Source: Firmicutes bacterium UBA5388 (GTDB lineage: Bacteria; Bacillota; UBA4882; UBA10575). Taken from it: a stretch of DNA of 30,475 bases. The DNA lies in NCBI GenBank assembly GCA_002409975.1, contig DHOO01000039.1:19834-50308 (forward strand). The letters run 5' to 3'. The translations under genes were made by a program, and so were the position numbers. The notes beneath the pieces were generated by a model. The model saw only the letters and a program-made list of their open reading frames with translations. It searched no databases and was not told where the DNA came from. Shown in pieces: positions 16,522-23,656 of the stretch; the stretch's first letter is position 1, and each line of letters starts with the position of its first letter.

Positions 16522-16749
16522 TCACCTCCGCGAGAAGAGGGCTAGGGCCAAACTAACAACTATACTAAGAAGAATACAGGTTCCCAAAGGGAAATAAAAG
16601 GTAAAATTACCGCGACGAATCAAGATATCTCCAGGAAGCCGACCTAAACCAAAAATTTTCCCTCCCCAGTGAAAAAGAATTCCGATCAAGAGCAAACACA
16701 AACCAGTGACCATAAATAGGCGTCCTAATGCGCCAGAAGGATTTGGCAT
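16522..16749 (-). CDS. DUF2905 family small membrane protein
   Basis: This 75-residue protein with two membrane helices matches the DUF2905 family: the first helix LFMVTGLCLLLIGILFHWGG, the loop GLGRLPGDILIRRGNFTFYFPLG with the conserved LPGDI and FYFP elements, and a second helix near the end. The function is unknown; in many bacteria it is a neighbour of ruvAB and queA, which fits this window. AAAGGGGG lies before the ATG. It is followed after four bases by recO. Confidence 0.9.
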   Translation of the reverse strand: MPNPSGALGRLFMVTGLCLLLIGILFHWGGKIFGLGRLPGDILIRRGNFTFYFPLGTCILLSIVVSLALALFSRR

Positions 16750-16787
16750 TTAAAGACCCCCTTTTTGTTTACTTATTTTGGTTGCGC

Positions 16788-17321
16788 TTAAGGAGATTTA
16801 TAGTAACGATCCCGCTCACTATAGATGCAACCACAATATCCCTGACGGTATAGCTCAAATTCCCTGGCCAGTTGCTGGCTCTTCCTAAAACCTGGTCTTA
16901 AATCCTCGTCACAGAAGGATAGGTTAAGCTCTTGCGCTAATTTTCTACCAATACTACAAATCAGTTCCCTGTTTTGATAGGGAGAGATTAAAAGGGTGGT
17001 TCCAAACCAAGCAAAACCTAACTCCTTAGCTTTCAAAGCTGTTTTTTCCAACCGCATCTGATAACAAAAGCCGCAACGCTCATGCTCATGGAAGACCGTC
17101 CTTTGTAAAAACTCAGATAACTCATATTCTTCTTCGATGATTAAAGGAAGCTGCTTTAACCCGGCAAAACTTTGAAGAGAATCTTTTCGCTTTTCCCATT
17201 CCTTGTAAGGATGAATGTTAGGATTATAGTAATACATAGTCGGGGAAAACTTCTTCTGCGCTAAATACAGTGTAGAGTAGGTAGCACATGGTCCGCAGCA
17301 AGTATGAAGTAATAAATCCAA
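16788..17321 (-). CDS. queH: Epoxyqueuosine reductase QueH
   Basis: QueH (formerly DUF208) makes queuosine from epoxyqueuosine in tRNA, replacing the unrelated QueG. The 177-residue protein has the N-terminal LLHTCCGPC motif (Cys8, Cys9, Cys12), CGFCYQMR (Cys83, Cys86) and C-terminal GYCGCIYSE (Cys163, Cys165). These cysteines are expected to hold the iron-sulfur cluster and a second metal. The start is a TTG at 17321 with AAGGAG correctly spaced before it; the next in-frame ATG would remove the CCGPC motif. It lies 21 bp after ruvB in the ruvCAB-queH-DUF2905-recO run. Confidence 0.94.
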   Translation of the reverse strand: MDLLLHTCCGPCATYSTLYLAQKKFSPTMYYYNPNIHPYKEWEKRKDSLQSFAGLKQLPLIIEEEYELSEFLQRTVFHEHERCGFCYQMRLEKTALKAKELGFAWFGTTLLISPYQNRELICSIGRKLAQELNLSFCDEDLRPGFRKSQQLAREFELYRQGYCGCIYSERDRYYKSP

Positions 17322-17342
17322 GATAAACGCTCCTTCTTTAAA

Positions 17343-18377
17343 CTACAGCCTCAACTCTCCTTGATTAGTTTCTTCTCGATGAGCACAGTTTAACCCTAAA
17401 TGCTCCCAAGCCAACCTAGTAGTTACCCGTCCCCGAGGAGTTCTTTGCAAAAACCCAATCTGCATCAGGTAAGGTTCGCAGACATCTTCAATCGTCTCGA
17501 CCGCTTCCTGGGTAGCAGCGGCCAGCGTTTCGACACCTACCGGACCACCATCAAATTTAGAAATAATCGTTTCTAACATTAACCGGTCAACCCGGTCTAA
17601 TCCTTTTTCATCCACTTCTAATAAAGCTAAAGCCTCTGCCGCCACCTCTGAAGTTATGATTCCTTCGGCCTTAACTTGAGCATAGTCTCGTACCCGTTTT
17701 AGCAAACGATTAGCAATCCGCGGAGTGCCTCTAGCCCGGTGCGCCAACTCCTCCGCTCCGGTAGGCATTATGCTTATATTTAAAATTTTAGCTGCCCGGG
17801 TAAGGATCTGCTCTAAATCCTCTTTTGAATAAAAATCTAAGCGATTAATAATTCCAAAGCGATCACGCAAGGGGGCTGATAACGCCCCAGCTCTTGTCGT
17901 TGCTCCCACCAAAGTAAAATGGGGAAGATCAATCCGGACTGAACGAGCGCTTGCGCCCTTCCCAATGATTATATCGAGGGCAAAATCCTCCATTGCCGGA
18001 TAAAGTATTTCTTCTACTGTTCTGTTTAAGCGGTGAACCTCATCTATAAAAAGAACATCATTATTCTCCAAATTAGTAAGAATCGCTGCTAAATCACCAG
18101 ATCGCTCAATTGCTGGACCAGAAGTTACTCTGATCTGAACTCCAAGTTCAGCCGCAATGATATGCGCTAAAGTAGTTTTTCCCAAACCAGGGGGTCCATA
18201 AAGTAAGACATGATCCAAAGGTTCTTGTCTTTCTCTGGCCGCCTGAATAAAAATCTGCATATTCTCTTTCACCCGAGTCTGACCAATGTATTCTTCTATT
18301 TTACGTGGTCGGATCGTTCTATCAATCTCCGTATCCTCTTGCCGAGGATGAGGAGTAACTAGTCGAGTATCCTCCAT
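17343..18377 (-). CDS. ruvB: Holliday junction branch-migration ATPase RuvB
   Basis: RuvB forms the hexameric motors that drive branch migration with RuvA at Holliday junctions. The 344-residue protein shows Walker A GPPGLGKT (61-68), Walker B FIDEVHRLN (110-118), the sensor region LVGATTRAGALSAPLRDRFG and a C-terminal winged helix with GVETLAAATQE and FLQRTPRGR. The length is normal. GAGGGG lies before the ATG. A 136-bp gap without a terminator separates it from ruvA, and queH follows after 21 bp. Confidence 0.97.
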   Translation of the reverse strand: MEDTRLVTPHPRQEDTEIDRTIRPRKIEEYIGQTRVKENMQIFIQAARERQEPLDHVLLYGPPGLGKTTLAHIIAAELGVQIRVTSGPAIERSGDLAAILTNLENNDVLFIDEVHRLNRTVEEILYPAMEDFALDIIIGKGASARSVRIDLPHFTLVGATTRAGALSAPLRDRFGIINRLDFYSKEDLEQILTRAAKILNISIMPTGAEELAHRARGTPRIANRLLKRVRDYAQVKAEGIITSEVAAEALALLEVDEKGLDRVDRLMLETIISKFDGGPVGVETLAAATQEAVETIEDVCEPYLMQIGFLQRTPRGRVTTRLAWEHLGLNCAHREETNQGELRL

Positions 18378-18513
18378 TAAAATACCCCTCTTCTGTCCAC
18401 AAACGAATAATCTGGTTTACCCCCATCTCTCACCCCGTCCTTTCCAATTGAAGATCCTAAAAGTCTCAGTCTACTCCATGTTAAGCTGTATTGTTAACCT
18501 GGTTCTAAAAAGA

Positions 18514-19110
18514 TCACTGCTTCATTAAAAGTTTTAAAGATTCCCTTATTAAATCCTGGAGATTAAGTTTAGGACTGTTACTTTCCACTTCATTTACTGC
18601 TTTACTCGCCATTGTCTGTTGATAACCTAAAGCCACCAGAGCTGCTACCGCATCACTATTGTTCTGCGTAGAGTGGCGAATTCTTTGATAAAATGGGGAT
18701 ATTTCCATTTCTTTCTTAATTTTTGTTTGTAATTCCAAAATTAATCTTTGGGCAATTTTCAAGCCAATCCCCGGCACGCTAGAAATCGTCTTTACGTCTT
18801 CCTCAATAATCGCTTGACAAAACCGTTCCACAGAAAGAACTGAAAGGATGGCCAAACCTGTTTTCGGACCGACTCCAGAAACATTGATTACCTTGGTAAA
18901 TAAGGATTTTTCCTTTTCACTTAAGAACCCATAAAGAAGCATTGCCTCCTCTTTATGCGCTAAGTAAGTATGAATTAGTAACGTTTCTCCTGATTTGATT
19001 TCTTGTAACGCGGATAAGGGCATCAAGATCTGAAATCCAACTCCATTTACTTCTAACAGAAGAGCATTCTCCTTGATGCCAGCTACTTTACCCTGTAAAA
19101 AAGCGATCAT
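18514..19110 (-). CDS. ruvA: Holliday junction DNA helicase subunit RuvA
   Basis: RuvA binds the four-way junction and recruits RuvB. The 198-residue protein starts MIAFLQGKVAGI with the OB-fold domain. It has helix-hairpin-helix motifs around VSGVGPKTGLAILS and VPGIGLKIAQRLILEL, and a short C-terminal domain (VAALVALGYQ) that contacts RuvB. The start codon overlaps the ruvC stop by one base in TAATG, indicating coupled translation. Confidence 0.96.
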   Translation of the reverse strand: MIAFLQGKVAGIKENALLLEVNGVGFQILMPLSALQEIKSGETLLIHTYLAHKEEAMLLYGFLSEKEKSLFTKVINVSGVGPKTGLAILSVLSVERFCQAIIEEDVKTISSVPGIGLKIAQRLILELQTKIKKEMEISPFYQRIRHSTQNNSDAVAALVALGYQQTMASKAVNEVESNSPKLNLQDLIRESLKLLMKQ

Positions 19111-19607
19111 TACCCTCCCCCCTTAGTCAGACGATCGCACCGCCAGGAATGGGCGTGACAGATGGCAATCGCCAGAGCATCAGCCGCATCATCAGGTTTA
19201 GGCACAGAATCTAATCTTAATAACACTCTTACCATCTCCTGAACCTGCCTTTTTTCTGCTCGTCCATAACCAACCACCGCCATTTTCACTTGCAACGGAG
19301 TATATTCGGCTACCTTGACGCCTTGCATTGCTGACGCTAACATAATCACACCTCTAGCTTGACCAACCGCTAAAGCGGTTTTGGAGTTTTTATTAAAAAA
19401 TAGTTCTTCCACAGCCATTACTTCTGGCTTATATTCTATAACCAGATCAATAATGTTATTATATATTTCTTTTAATCTTTCTGAAAGAGAAGAGTCAGAA
19501 GACGTTTTAAGCACTCCAAATCTCCTAGCTGTGAGTTGATTTCCGTTTTGTTCCAATAATCCATAGCCGGTAATCGCCGTGCCTGGATCTACTCCCAAAA
19601 TTAACAT
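19110..19607 (-). CDS. ruvC: Holliday junction resolvase RuvC
   Basis: RuvC cuts Holliday junctions as a dimer. The 165-residue protein has the RNase H fold start MLILGVDPGTAITGYG with Asp7, VEELFF with Glu67, and PKPDDAADALAIAICH with Asp140 and Asp143 as the remaining metal ligands. I use the ATG at 19607 because AGGGGTGA lies correctly before it and the family begins here; a longer frame to 19661 adds an unconserved 18 residues. It is the first gene of the ruvC-ruvA-ruvB-queH run and is divergent from the M28 peptidase gene. Confidence 0.96.
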   Translation of the reverse strand: MLILGVDPGTAITGYGLLEQNGNQLTARRFGVLKTSSDSSLSERLKEIYNNIIDLVIEYKPEVMAVEELFFNKNSKTALAVGQARGVIMLASAMQGVKVAEYTPLQVKMAVVGYGRAEKRQVQEMVRVLLRLDSVPKPDDAADALAIAICHAHSWRCDRLTKGGG

Positions 19608-19794
19608 GAGTTCACCCCTGTTCCAAATACACTCAAACTTAATACTTCTGCAAATAACCATTTTAATCCTTCATTCTTCCCTTTTTCATTTATTAATTTT
19701 CCTTAACATAAAGAAAAGAAGGAACAGTTACCCCCTTGTCGTATTTAAACTTAGGACTAAGTGTAAAAATACGGAAAAGAACAGGGGGTTCAAT

Positions 19795-20937
19795 ATGTCT
19801 CAAGCTTATAACCATGTAAAGTTTTTAGCGGAAGAAATAGGTCCCCGCGGTTCTTGTACAACCCAAGAAAGAAAAGCCGCTGACTATATTAAAGACGAAC
19901 TTGAAAAAATGAGTTTTGAAACAAAAGGGGAAGAATTTAAGGCAGTTACCTCTTTTTCCTGGGTTTTTGGGTTTATTTATCTCCTTTTCATTATATCAGC
20001 TCTGATTTTTCCCTCAACCCCTAACTGGGGATTTATCCTCGCCCTTTTTACTTTTTTAGGATTTTATCTTGAATCTAGCACTTTCCCTTTATTATCAAGA
20101 CTAATTCCTAAAAAAAGCAGCCAAAACATAATTGCCACAGTTCCAGCTCGCAGTAAAACTATTCGAAAAGTAATAGTTACCGCTCATTATGATACTTCCC
20201 GTTCAGCTTTAAGTTTTTCTCCAAAAATGGTCAAAAGCTTTCGGCGAACTTATCTTTTAATGGTGGGCGCGATGAGTATTCAGGTTATTCTTTACGCCTT
20301 GGGGGTATTTACTAATATTTCACGAAATTTATTATGGGCTTTATCCCTGCCTTCAGTTATTTACCTTTTCCTGACCTTAATTCTTCTAGCTCACCGAGAA
20401 CTAGCCGGTGAGTATACCCCTGGAGCAAATGATAATGCTTCGGGCGTAGCTGTCCTTTTGGAGGTTGCCAAAGTACTTGCCCGTTTTCCCTTACTTACCA
20501 CTACGGTAACTTTAGTTGCTACCGGCGCAGAAGAATCAGGAACTAATGGGGCTTTAAATTTCCTCCGTAGCCATCACCCACCAAAAGACACTTTTATCAT
20601 TAACCTAGACAATTTAGGAATAGGCAAATTAACAGCAGTCACTCAAGAAGGGATTCTCGGCGCGAAAAATTCCTCCCTGGAACTTCTTTCTTTTGCCGAA
20701 AGCACTGCTGAAGAAAAGAAAATAGACCTTCAGTTCCTCCCCTATAACCTTCTGACCACCGATGGAACTGTCTTTTTGATGCGCGGCTACCCCACCATGA
20801 CCCTAATGGCTTTCGACCAAGAACAACTCTTACCTAATTGGCATTGGCCTACCGACCGCGCAGAGTTTGTGGACCCTAGCAACCTTGAAGAAGCTAAAGA
20901 GTTGGTGCTTGGAATCATCAGAAAACTGGAAAGCTAA
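19795..20937 (+). CDS. Membrane-embedded M28-family zinc peptidase
   Basis: This 380-residue protein carries the M28 aminopeptidase metal set: His131 in TAHYDTS, Asp213 in GANDNASG, Glu246/Glu247 in TGAEESG, Asp272 in INLDNLG, and His350 in NWHWPTD. Four membrane segments interrupt it, at about 54-72, 78-97, 151-171 and 178-198. The second pair sits between the first two metal ligands, so the peptidase fold is split by a membrane hairpin. The substrate is unknown; peptides at the membrane are a guess. The ATG at 19795 has AGGGGGTT before it. Longer readings that reach back into ruvC are not supported. It is a single plus-strand gene ended by a terminator at 21091-21116. Confidence 0.83.
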   Translation: MSQAYNHVKFLAEEIGPRGSCTTQERKAADYIKDELEKMSFETKGEEFKAVTSFSWVFGFIYLLFIISALIFPSTPNWGFILALFTFLGFYLESSTFPLLSRLIPKKSSQNIIATVPARSKTIRKVIVTAHYDTSRSALSFSPKMVKSFRRTYLLMVGAMSIQVILYALGVFTNISRNLLWALSLPSVIYLFLTLILLAHRELAGEYTPGANDNASGVAVLLEVAKVLARFPLLTTTVTLVATGAEESGTNGALNFLRSHHPPKDTFIINLDNLGIGKLTAVTQEGILGAKNSSLELLSFAESTAEEKKIDLQFLPYNLLTTDGTVFLMRGYPTMTLMAFDQEQLLPNWHWPTDRAEFVDPSNLEEAKELVLGIIRKLES

Positions 20938-21090
20938 TTAGAGAGAGCGCGAATGCCCCCTCTCACTCTTTCGCTTTTTATGCCAAATAGATACCTTTCT
21001 TTAACGGGGTTACAATCGATACCGGCAGCAGAATCAATAGCGCTTTGGATTTTTTCTATGATGAACTGTCTTCCACATGCAAACAGCATA

Positions 21091-21116
21091 AAAACGCCAA
21101 GTTTTGGCGTTTTTTT
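21091..21116. terminator. Intrinsic terminator between the M28 peptidase and yteA
   Basis: AAAACGCCAA and TTGGCGTTTT form a 10-bp stem around a 3-base loop, followed by a T-run on the plus strand. A shorter T-run exists on the other strand. It can serve both convergent genes. The 150 bases before it hold no gene that I can support. Confidence 0.85.
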
Positions 21117-21148
21117 CACAACCTAATTTTTAAAATTCTCATAGCTGA

Positions 21149-21787
21149 TCACTGCTTACTCTCCGCTCCCTCCTCCTGGACCTGTTCGTTTTCTACCATC
21201 GAAACGATCCCCCGTGGTTCATCCGAATACATTTCGTCAAAGCTGACATTTCCTCCTAAATCTTGAGGTGACTCAGAGGTGCCAAACTGGGCGACCGCCT
21301 GCCAAGCATCTTCCCCATCAAATTCCACATTTTCGTCATCTCCACCAGTAAACGAACGGCCAAAAGGGTAAGCTAGTACTTCTTCCTCGAGCGGACGGTA
21401 TCTCTGATTAGGTTCTTCTTGCTCCTGATGTAGCTGGCAATCAAAACAGGTTAAAGATTGGGGTAGCGCTTCCAACCTTTCTTCAGCAATTGGTCGCCCA
21501 CAACGTAAACAGACTCCGTATTTCCCCTCTTTAATACGGTCTAATGCATCTTCAATTGCCGCCTGCTTTACTTTTATGGTGTTGGCAAGCCCTAAATCTT
21601 TTTCTCGTTCAAAAGTCTCTGAACCCAGATCTGCAGGATGATTATCATAAGCAGATAACTCACTTACCGACTCCTTTAAATTCTGTTCAAGTCCCATTTC
21701 CTGGCTATGTTTCAAAACTTTACTTAACTTCACCCACTCGTCTCGGAGCTTTTTCTCAAATCTACGTATCGTCTTTTTACTAAGCAT
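21149..21787 (-). CDS. yteA: TraR/DksA-type zinc-finger protein, YteA-like
   Basis: This 212-residue protein matches the YteA group of spore-formers, which combines a helical N-terminal region with a DksA-type C4 zinc finger. The stretch LSAYDNHPADLGSETFERE (45-63) is the YteA signature. The finger uses CLRC (93-96) and CFDC (114-117). The C-terminal 90 residues are acidic and variable, with FGRSFTGGDDENVEFDGEDAW, a segment often kept in the group. DksA-type proteins act at the RNA polymerase secondary channel, but the YteA role in sporulation is not settled. AAGGATGG lies before the ATG. Palindromic element copy 3 begins 47 bp upstream. Confidence 0.88.
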   Translation of the reverse strand: MLSKKTIRRFEKKLRDEWVKLSKVLKHSQEMGLEQNLKESVSELSAYDNHPADLGSETFEREKDLGLANTIKVKQAAIEDALDRIKEGKYGVCLRCGRPIAEERLEALPQSLTCFDCQLHQEQEEPNQRYRPLEEEVLAYPFGRSFTGGDDENVEFDGEDAWQAVAQFGTSESPQDLGGNVSFDEMYSDEPRGIVSMVENEQVQEEGAESKQ

Positions 21788-21833
21788 AAACCAACCATCC
21801 TTTTTTATATTTAAGACATTTTCCTTTGTTCAA

Positions 21834-22252
21834 GGAATTGCATAATTCGATTATTTAAGATTTAACCACAGATCTGATTTCGTGACTATTCGATCTATAC
21901 CAGGGGAAACGCTACCGCAAGCTTTCACGATTTCCCCTGGTGTCTATAGATGTCATGAATTCGGACTAATATATTGATAATCCCACTAGGGATTGTCGAT
22001 ATATTCTTGGTGGTAAATTTCGGAAATTACATTCCCCTCGAATATTAGTTAAACACTATATAGTCGTCAACGTTAACTTCCACTTGGTCCGAGCAAAAAT
22101 AATAAGATAAAAGTTAACGTTGATCGACAAGCAAGTTGTTCATGCCGCCTACCGACAGTATTACAAAGTATTGTCAATCAAAGGCGGGTGAATCAACAAA
22201 GGAGGCATTTCCCAGATCGGTTAAATACAAGCTTAAGTAATTATGCAATTCC
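21834..22252 (+). repeat. Palindromic intergenic element, copy 3 (419 bp, multi-hairpin)
   Basis: The ends GGAATTGCATAATT (21834-21847) and AATTATGCAATTCC (22239-22252) are perfect 14-bp inverted repeats. Inner arms ATTTAACC plus GATCTG (21860-21876) pair with CAGATC-GGTTAAAT (22213-22226). Inside are four hairpins: A with CCAGGGGAAA/TTTCCCCTGG (21900-21940), B with 17 bp around an ACTA loop (21968-22005), C with 13 perfect bp plus 4 more (22063-22128), and D with a GC-rich base and a GACAGTATT/AGTATTGTC tip (22136-22196). No protein is encoded. It fills the whole gap between YteA and DUF5665, ending 7 bp from the DUF5665 stop codon. It could be a MITE-like mobile element or a structured RNA gene. 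Confidence 0.85.
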
Positions 22253-22258
22253 CTCTTA

Positions 22259-22591
22259 TTAATAAGGGAGCGTTGAAAGCTGCTCATTTACTAAACGAAC
22301 AATCCGGGCAATAAAATTACTGATAATTGGTAGATTTAAGCTGGCGATTTTCGCTAAGACTGATAAAAAAACTGCAGTAATCAAGGTAAGGCCAATGGCA
22401 ATACCAAAACCCCTAGCGATACCAGCTATAAAATTTAAATAGACTAAGCGAAATGGTTTGGAAAGTAAATCCACTAAACCTTCAATATTATATCTCATTA
22501 ATACTTTGTTCAATAGATGAACCTGAGCAATTAGTTTGTTCTGATCATTCCTCCGTTTATCCTTTCTTTGTCGCAAAGATTTGCACCCCAC
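22259..22591 (-). CDS. DUF5665 family membrane protein
   Basis: This 110-residue protein has a basic N-terminus (SLRQRKDKRRNDQNK), an amphipathic stretch (YNIEGLVDLLSKPFRLVYLNFIAG), a glycine-rich membrane segment IARGFGIAIGLTLITAVFLSVLA, and a C-terminal amphipathic helix with LNLPIISNFIARIVRLVNEQL. This matches the DUF5665 pattern, in which the LNFIAGIARGFGIAIG block is conserved. The function is unknown. The start is a GTG with AGAAGGG ten bases before it. It lies 63 bp after the glycosyltransferase gene and probably belongs to that transcript. It has no separate terminator; copy 3 of the palindromic element follows at once. Confidence 0.8.
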   Translation of the reverse strand: MGCKSLRQRKDKRRNDQNKLIAQVHLLNKVLMRYNIEGLVDLLSKPFRLVYLNFIAGIARGFGIAIGLTLITAVFLSVLAKIASLNLPIISNFIARIVRLVNEQLSTLPY

Positions 22592-22654
22592 ATTAATTTT
22601 GCCCTTCTTTACTTAAACTTTAAAACGGAAATGGATGGTTTTTACGAAGTTTAA

Positions 22655-23656
22655 TCAGCCAAGAATCTCTTGGTAGGCTTGTAGAGTAAGTCTTGCTACC
22701 CGGTCCCAGGTGAAATTGGCTAAAATGTGTTCTCTTAACCCAGAATGGGGGGGAGAATATAAAGCGTTCCGTAGAGCATCTTTGATCGAATGGGGTTCTG
22801 GTGAACAATACCAGGCCATCTCCTTTAAATATTCGCTAGTTGTTCCACGATTTGTTGTTACTAATTTACATCCGGCTAGTCCCGCTTCGAGGTTTACCAA
22901 ACCAGGGGTCTCATACCAACTAGATAAAGCGTGTAGTCCACAAGCGGCATAAGCCGAAGAAATCCAACTCTGATTAAGAGCGCCCAAAAATCTGACGCTT
23001 CCTTCCCCCTCCTGTCTACATTCTTGATAATACTGGTAATCATTGATCGGACCGATTAAAACTACTTTCTGATTTAGGGTTCTGGCGGCCTTAATCAAAT
23101 CCTTTTGATTTTTACGGCGGCAGATACGCCCAACACACAAAAGAAAATCTTTAATCCCAAATCTTTTGATGAATTTATCTGGATTAGCATAATAAAATAC
23201 CGGATCTACCCCATTAGGGATTATTTGATAGGGAGTCACTAACTTATATTTCTCTACAAGCAGCTGATGTTCAACAATACCATTCGGTAATAAAAGATCA
23301 ACTCCATCCAAAACTTCTTGTCGTAATTCATTTGTTTTCGCCCACCAGGAAAGAAAATGGTCTTTTCTTTCTGAATCAATATTGATTAAGAATTCTTTAG
23401 GATCCCAATAAATCGGAGAAAGAACAATCGGTACTCCATATTTTTTAGCTTTATGATAATACTGATAAGTCTCTTCAATCGGGATAATATTGAAGAGATG
23501 GACCAGATCATAAGAAGAAAAATCTGCCACCGGTTGGGTCTTGACATCCACCTCCACTCCTAACTGGATCAATGCTTCCCTGGTTTTATTCATTTGCACA
23601 CTATCGCCCGCCAGCATCTTTAATACAGAGGACCTGTTCTGCATCAAGATCTTCAT
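22655..23656 (-). CDS. GT4-family glycosyltransferase
   Basis: This 333-residue enzyme has a GT-B fold of the GT4 family, retaining transferases that use nucleotide sugars. Visible features are the first-domain segment YDLVHLFNI, the linker IPNGVDP (146-152), the second-domain start LCVGRICRRKNQKDLIKA (173-190), and the EX7E motif from Glu249 to Glu257 in YETPGLVNLEAG. The donor and acceptor are unknown. The start overlaps the stop of the SPOCS-like gene in ATGA, with GAGGAGGTGA inside the end of that gene, so translation is coupled. This points to glycosylation of a spore-envelope component; that is inference. There is no signal peptide or membrane segment. Confidence 0.88.
   Translation of the reverse strand: MKILMQNRSSVLKMLAGDSVQMNKTREALIQLGVEVDVKTQPVADFSSYDLVHLFNIIPIEETYQYYHKAKKYGVPIVLSPIYWDPKEFLINIDSERKDHFLSWWAKTNELRQEVLDGVDLLLPNGIVEHQLLVEKYKLVTPYQIIPNGVDPVFYYANPDKFIKRFGIKDFLLCVGRICRRKNQKDLIKAARTLNQKVVLIGPINDYQYYQECRQEGEGSVRFLGALNQSWISSAYAACGLHALSSWYETPGLVNLEAGLAGCKLVTTNRGTTSEYLKEMAWYCSPEPHSIKDALRNALYSPPHSGLREHILANFTWDRVARLTLQAYQEILG

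Noticed and set aside
20934..21119. A 61-codon minus-strand frame between yteA and the M28 peptidase
   Set aside because: It begins inside the terminator stem at 21091-21116, has no ribosome binding site and matches no family I know. Part of it reads like protein, so a remnant is possible, but I cannot support a gene.
21834..22252. Copy 3 as a complete insertion sequence
   Set aside because: At 419 bp it has no frame that could encode a transposase; at most it is non-autonomous.
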